This document shows positions 61,768-64,000 of a DNA stretch of 64,000 nucleotides, piece by piece. The translations under genes and the position numbers were made by a program. Position 1 is the first letter of the stretch. Every line of letters begins with the position of its first letter. The notes beneath the pieces were generated by a model, which worked only from the letters and a program-made list of their open reading frames with translations, did no database searches and had not been told where the DNA came from. Source of the DNA: UBA11986 sp963734955 (lineage in GTDB: Bacteria > Bacteroidota > Ignavibacteria > UBA10030 > UBA6906); the NCBI GenBank assembly GCA_963734955.1, contig CAVTJO010000012.1, positions 248,001 through 312,000 on the forward strand, given 5' to 3'.

Positions 61768-61830
61768 TCACGCTCTCTCCTCTACGAGTCTACGGCTCGT
61801 AGAGTCGTAGACCAGCTGAGCTACAGCCCC
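61759..61830 (-). pseudogene. Broken tRNA-Ala 5' half with inserted hairpin
   Basis: Bases 61812-61830 are identical to the first 19 nt of the tRNA (61477-61495), and 61759-61773 match its anticodon arm (61456-61470). Between them sits an insertion of about 31 bp in the D arm (61781-61811). It contains an 8-bp hairpin, TCTACGAG (61781-61788) with CTCGTAGA (61796-61803), plus a further near-copy GTCGTAGA. No 3' half exists, so it cannot form a tRNA. It supplies the start region of the GIY-YIG gene. Confidence 0.85.
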
Positions 61831-61887
61831 TCTCGCATTGGCCTTTCCATTTCAAATATAGAGATTGTGTCGTGCAAAGTCAACGCA

Positions 61888-62730
61888 CTATTTCCTTCTC
61901 ATCTCCCTCCAGTAGCGAGTGAATCCTTTGATGTTGAACTTAAAGAGAAGGAAAAGGCGGTAGGGCAATAACATTCCCAGGGATTGCTGGGCAGGCTTGT
62001 CGGGAACGCCGTCGAACAGTTCCACAAACTCCCCCTTGGTCCCCATGATGACACTCTGACGTGTTATTCCAAATGCTGGAACATGAAGGGCAATATGTCC
62101 AACAGCAAAGCCGATTTGATGCAGCAATGAGAGCAGATCCCGACCATAGCTCCTGTACGTTAGTGTGTGCCCGCCACCGCCATGATACTCCGGCTCGAGT
62201 ATGTGAACGTCTTCCGCCCCACTCGTGTCGACACGAATGATTGTATTCGGGCGATCATGATCGTACGGAACTGTCATGATGAATGAACCGCCTGGCTTCA
62301 GCACCCGGTAGATCTGTCGATAGCCATCCTCGTCCTTCCGGACATGTTCAAACACATCCGAGGCAACAACCAGATCGAACATTGCGTCATCGAAGTGCAG
62401 GTTCTGGAAATCCGCATAGTTCCGGGGATGCTTCCCTTCAGCAATTTTCATCGGATCATACTCGACGGCAAAGTAATCGAACTTCTCCGCGAACATGGCG
62501 GGATGCGGACCGCGGGCACTCGATTCCAATATCCTCACCCCTTTCCTACTCGGCCATTGAAAAACGGGGATCGGCCCTTCCTTCAGAACCTCGCCGACGA
62601 CGTAGGCAACCGCCCTGTGCCTGCTCGTTGAACTGCAATTGCGGCACATGGTACCTTCCCGATCCATCTCCGGCTTGAAGAACTCGCCGGTCCAGCCGCA
62701 AATATTACACTGCCCCCTCACTGGTGCCAA
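61888..62730 (-). CDS. Zinc-ribbon SAM-dependent methyltransferase
   Basis: 280-aa class I methyltransferase. An N-terminal zinc ribbon (CNICGWTGEF ... CRNCSSTSRHR) is followed by a Rossmann fold with a modified motif I (VRILESSARGPHPAMFAEKF), acidic position in YFAVEYDPMKIAEG, LHFDDAMFDLVVASDVFEHV and LKPGGSFIMTVPYDHDRPN. The motif I glycines are unusual (ESSARG for xGxGxG). Similar proteins occur in cell-surface polysaccharide clusters, where they methylate sugars. The start is uncertain: TTG 62730 or GTG 62721, neither with a good ribosome site. Substrate unknown. Confidence 0.78.
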   Translation of the reverse strand: MAPVRGQCNICGWTGEFFKPEMDREGTMCRNCSSTSRHRAVAYVVGEVLKEGPIPVFQWPSRKGVRILESSARGPHPAMFAEKFDYFAVEYDPMKIAEGKHPRNYADFQNLHFDDAMFDLVVASDVFEHVRKDEDGYRQIYRVLKPGGSFIMTVPYDHDRPNTIIRVDTSGAEDVHILEPEYHGGGGHTLTYRSYGRDLLSLLHQIGFAVGHIALHVPAFGITRQSVIMGTKGEFVELFDGVPDKPAQQSLGMLLPYRLFLLFKFNIKGFTRYWREMRRK

Positions 62731-62934
62731 ATTTTATCTCGTGTTTCTCGATGGAAATACAGAAGGGGCGATTACCTGACGCACACGCGGCGCCAAAAAA
62801 TCGCCCACAAACCAGAAGCAACCTAACGAAAGATTGTCTCTATTTCAACAGAATGAGAGTCCTCGTTTGCTCAAGACCCGGCGTGTTCTGCGAGCGCAGT
62901 ATTATCAAGAGTCGTTCGGCATGATAGCAACCAG

Positions 62935-64000
62935 TTATCTCATCAACACCATCCTCCTGGTCTCGACCCTCCCTTCTGCCTCAAGCCTGCAAAAGTACAC
63001 TCCGCTTGCAACACCGCTTGCATTCCATACGACACTGTAGCGACCAGCCAGCTTTGCTTCGTTCACGAGAGAAGTCACCTCACGACCCAGAATGTCATAG
63101 ACTCTGAGCGAAACGTAACCAGGATTTCCAACCTCGAAGGCAATGTTCGTCGTCGGGTTGAACGGGTTCGGATAGTTTTGTTCCAGTCTGAAGGCGATGG
63201 GGATACGCGCGTCGGGCTCTTTGACGGAAACTACTGCGAGAAGAACTGTATCGGAATGTGCGCTCTCGTTGCCAACTGAATCGACAGCCGTGAGGTAGTA
63301 CACTCTCGGCATCGCTGTTCCGACCGTATCGATCCATGATGTGTCCGAAGCAAGCTCCGTGTTCAGACGCTGGAATGTTGTCATGGAATCAATACTGCGG
63401 TAGACGTTGTATCCCCGCAGATCCATCTCAGAATTCTCTCTCCATGTGACCTTGGCACCGAGCAAATAGCGTTCCACCAAAATCCCTGTTGGAGCTTGTG
63501 GAACAGCACGCGGCACTTCCGAAAGCTCAGTGATCATACCCTCTTGTCCCGCCAGATCAACAATGGACACGCCGATGTAGTAGCGTGTACCCGCGGTAAG
63601 ACCGGGAAGCGTTGTCCATCGAGTCGTTGAAAAAGAGTTCGATGTGTAGACACCGGGAGAGGTTCCGACATACACTTTGTAGCGATACCAATCGGGCACC
63701 GCAACACTATCCCAACTCGCGTACAACGATACGCCATCCCCACAATCCCTCACTGTCAAACCCGCGACTGTCGCGGGCATTTGATCAAGCGTAAGCAACA
63801 TGGCGAGACCTGATCTGATGACGTTGGCAGCAAATCCAACATCCAGATATTGGAGGAGGTCGTTCGAGCTGTGATAATACGGACTGAAGTTCTTTTCAAT
63901 GCAGAACACACTTCTGTAGTTCTGCTGCCAGAATGAGTAGCTGTCGCTTCCAGACCTATATGAGGTAGTGGCAACAGGAATGAGCGGTGTGTATGTTCGC
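62935..64000 (-). CDS. T9SS-exported M28-type peptidase with FN3 domains (5' end beyond window)
   Basis: At least 354 codons are visible and the frame stays open to the right edge, so the N-terminus and most of the peptidase domain are missing. The first visible residues (RSGSDSYSFWQQNYRSV, FCIEKNFSPYYHSSNDLL) are the end of an M28 zinc aminopeptidase, with the conserved YHSxxD histidine ligand. Two fibronectin-III-like units follow (VPDWYRYKVYVGTSPGVYTS; VTWRENSEMDLRGYNVYRSI). The end is a type IX sorting domain: FRLEQNYPNPFNPTTNIAFE, LRVYDILGREVTSLVNEAKL, SGVYFCRLEAEG, MVLMR. It is an extracellular peptidase. An apparent GTG start at 63909 is internal and should be ignored. Confidence 0.88.
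   Translation of the reverse strand, partial: RTYTPLIPVATTSYRSGSDSYSFWQQNYRSVFCIEKNFSPYYHSSNDLLQYLDVGFAANVIRSGLAMLLTLDQMPATVAGLTVRDCGDGVSLYASWDSVAVPDWYRYKVYVGTSPGVYTSNSFSTTRWTTLPGLTAGTRYYIGVSIVDLAGQEGMITELSEVPRAVPQAPTGILVERYLLGAKVTWRENSEMDLRGYNVYRSIDSMTTFQRLNTELASDTSWIDTVGTAMPRVYYLTAVDSVGNESAHSDTVLLAVVSVKEPDARIPIAFRLEQNYPNPFNPTTNIAFEVGNPGYVSLRVYDILGREVTSLVNEAKLAGRYSVVWNASGVASGVYFCRLEAEGRVETRRMVLMR

Noticed and set aside
62283..62678. 131-codon plus-strand frame opposite the zinc-ribbon methyltransferase
   Set aside because: No domain, odd composition, and the opposite strand encodes a clear enzyme.
1..64000. CRISPR arrays, insertion sequences, prophage genes
   Set aside because: No regularly spaced direct repeats, transposase or phage structural proteins were seen on either strand.

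Overview
The window reads as chromosomal DNA from a member of the Bacteroidota/Ignavibacteriota group (Ignavibacteria, Kapabacteria or close relatives). The main evidence is three secreted proteins (513 aa, 1244 aa and a peptidase running off the right edge). Two of them end in the type IX secretion C-terminal domain with the NYPNPFNP linker, and the third has a related C-terminal domain. A PorV-type outer-membrane protein, a TonB receptor with a carboxypeptidase-regulatory N-terminus, and a TTG-N20-21-TATATTT promoter style fit the same group. Genes are dense, with good Shine-Dalgarno sites and many ATGA overlaps. There is one intact tRNA, no rRNA and no CRISPR array. The assignment is inferred from protein features only.

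Layout. (1) 1-18059 is a starch/maltodextrin locus. A long leftward run encodes a LacI regulator, a secreted GH13 amylase, a SurA-like lipoprotein, a TonB receptor, a 1244-aa surface protein, a PorV-like protein and a starch-binding-like protein, and ends in a strong terminator. A divergent MalK-type ATPase and a GH31 alpha-glucosidase (single-base frameshift) lie to the right of a perfect 14-bp LacI-type operator. No SusD and no ABC permease is present. (2) 18297-22395 holds a receiver protein, an eight-repeat TPR/coiled-coil protein and a TPR-TM-TonB fusion. (3) 22493-27249 holds a VWA protein, a DUF4139 protein and an ECF sigma/anti-sigma pair. (4) 27284-31029 holds molybdenum-cofactor genes (MoaC-MoaB fusion, MoeA) and a PLP decarboxylase.

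(5) 31261-38416 is the most unusual block: two membrane-anchored GcvH-like proteins that lack the lipoyl lysine and share a C-terminal 'QEGG' region, a HybA-like ferredoxin without a signal peptide, a HybB/NrfD membrane protein, a histidine kinase with two c-type-heme-like motifs, an NtrC-type regulator and an archaemetzincin. No hydrogenase catalytic subunit is present. I do not recognise this combination. (6) 39671-50232 carries two tandem pairs of glutamate dehydrogenase plus a receiver/PPDK-N protein, then a small zinc-ribbon protein and a third glutamate dehydrogenase. This looks like a duplicated nitrogen/carbon switch module.

(7) 50304-61270 is mixed housekeeping and accessory content: PEBP and a receiver, Pit/DUF47 phosphate uptake, ArfB, a methyltransferase, small secreted proteins, YyaL, a nickel/cobalt transporter, a CuA-type cupredoxin and an ABC exporter. 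(8) 61423-61830 is a tRNA-Ala(GGC) with a GIY-YIG nuclease gene lodged between it and a broken copy of its own 5' half. The right edge has a methyltransferase and a partial T9SS-exported M28 peptidase.
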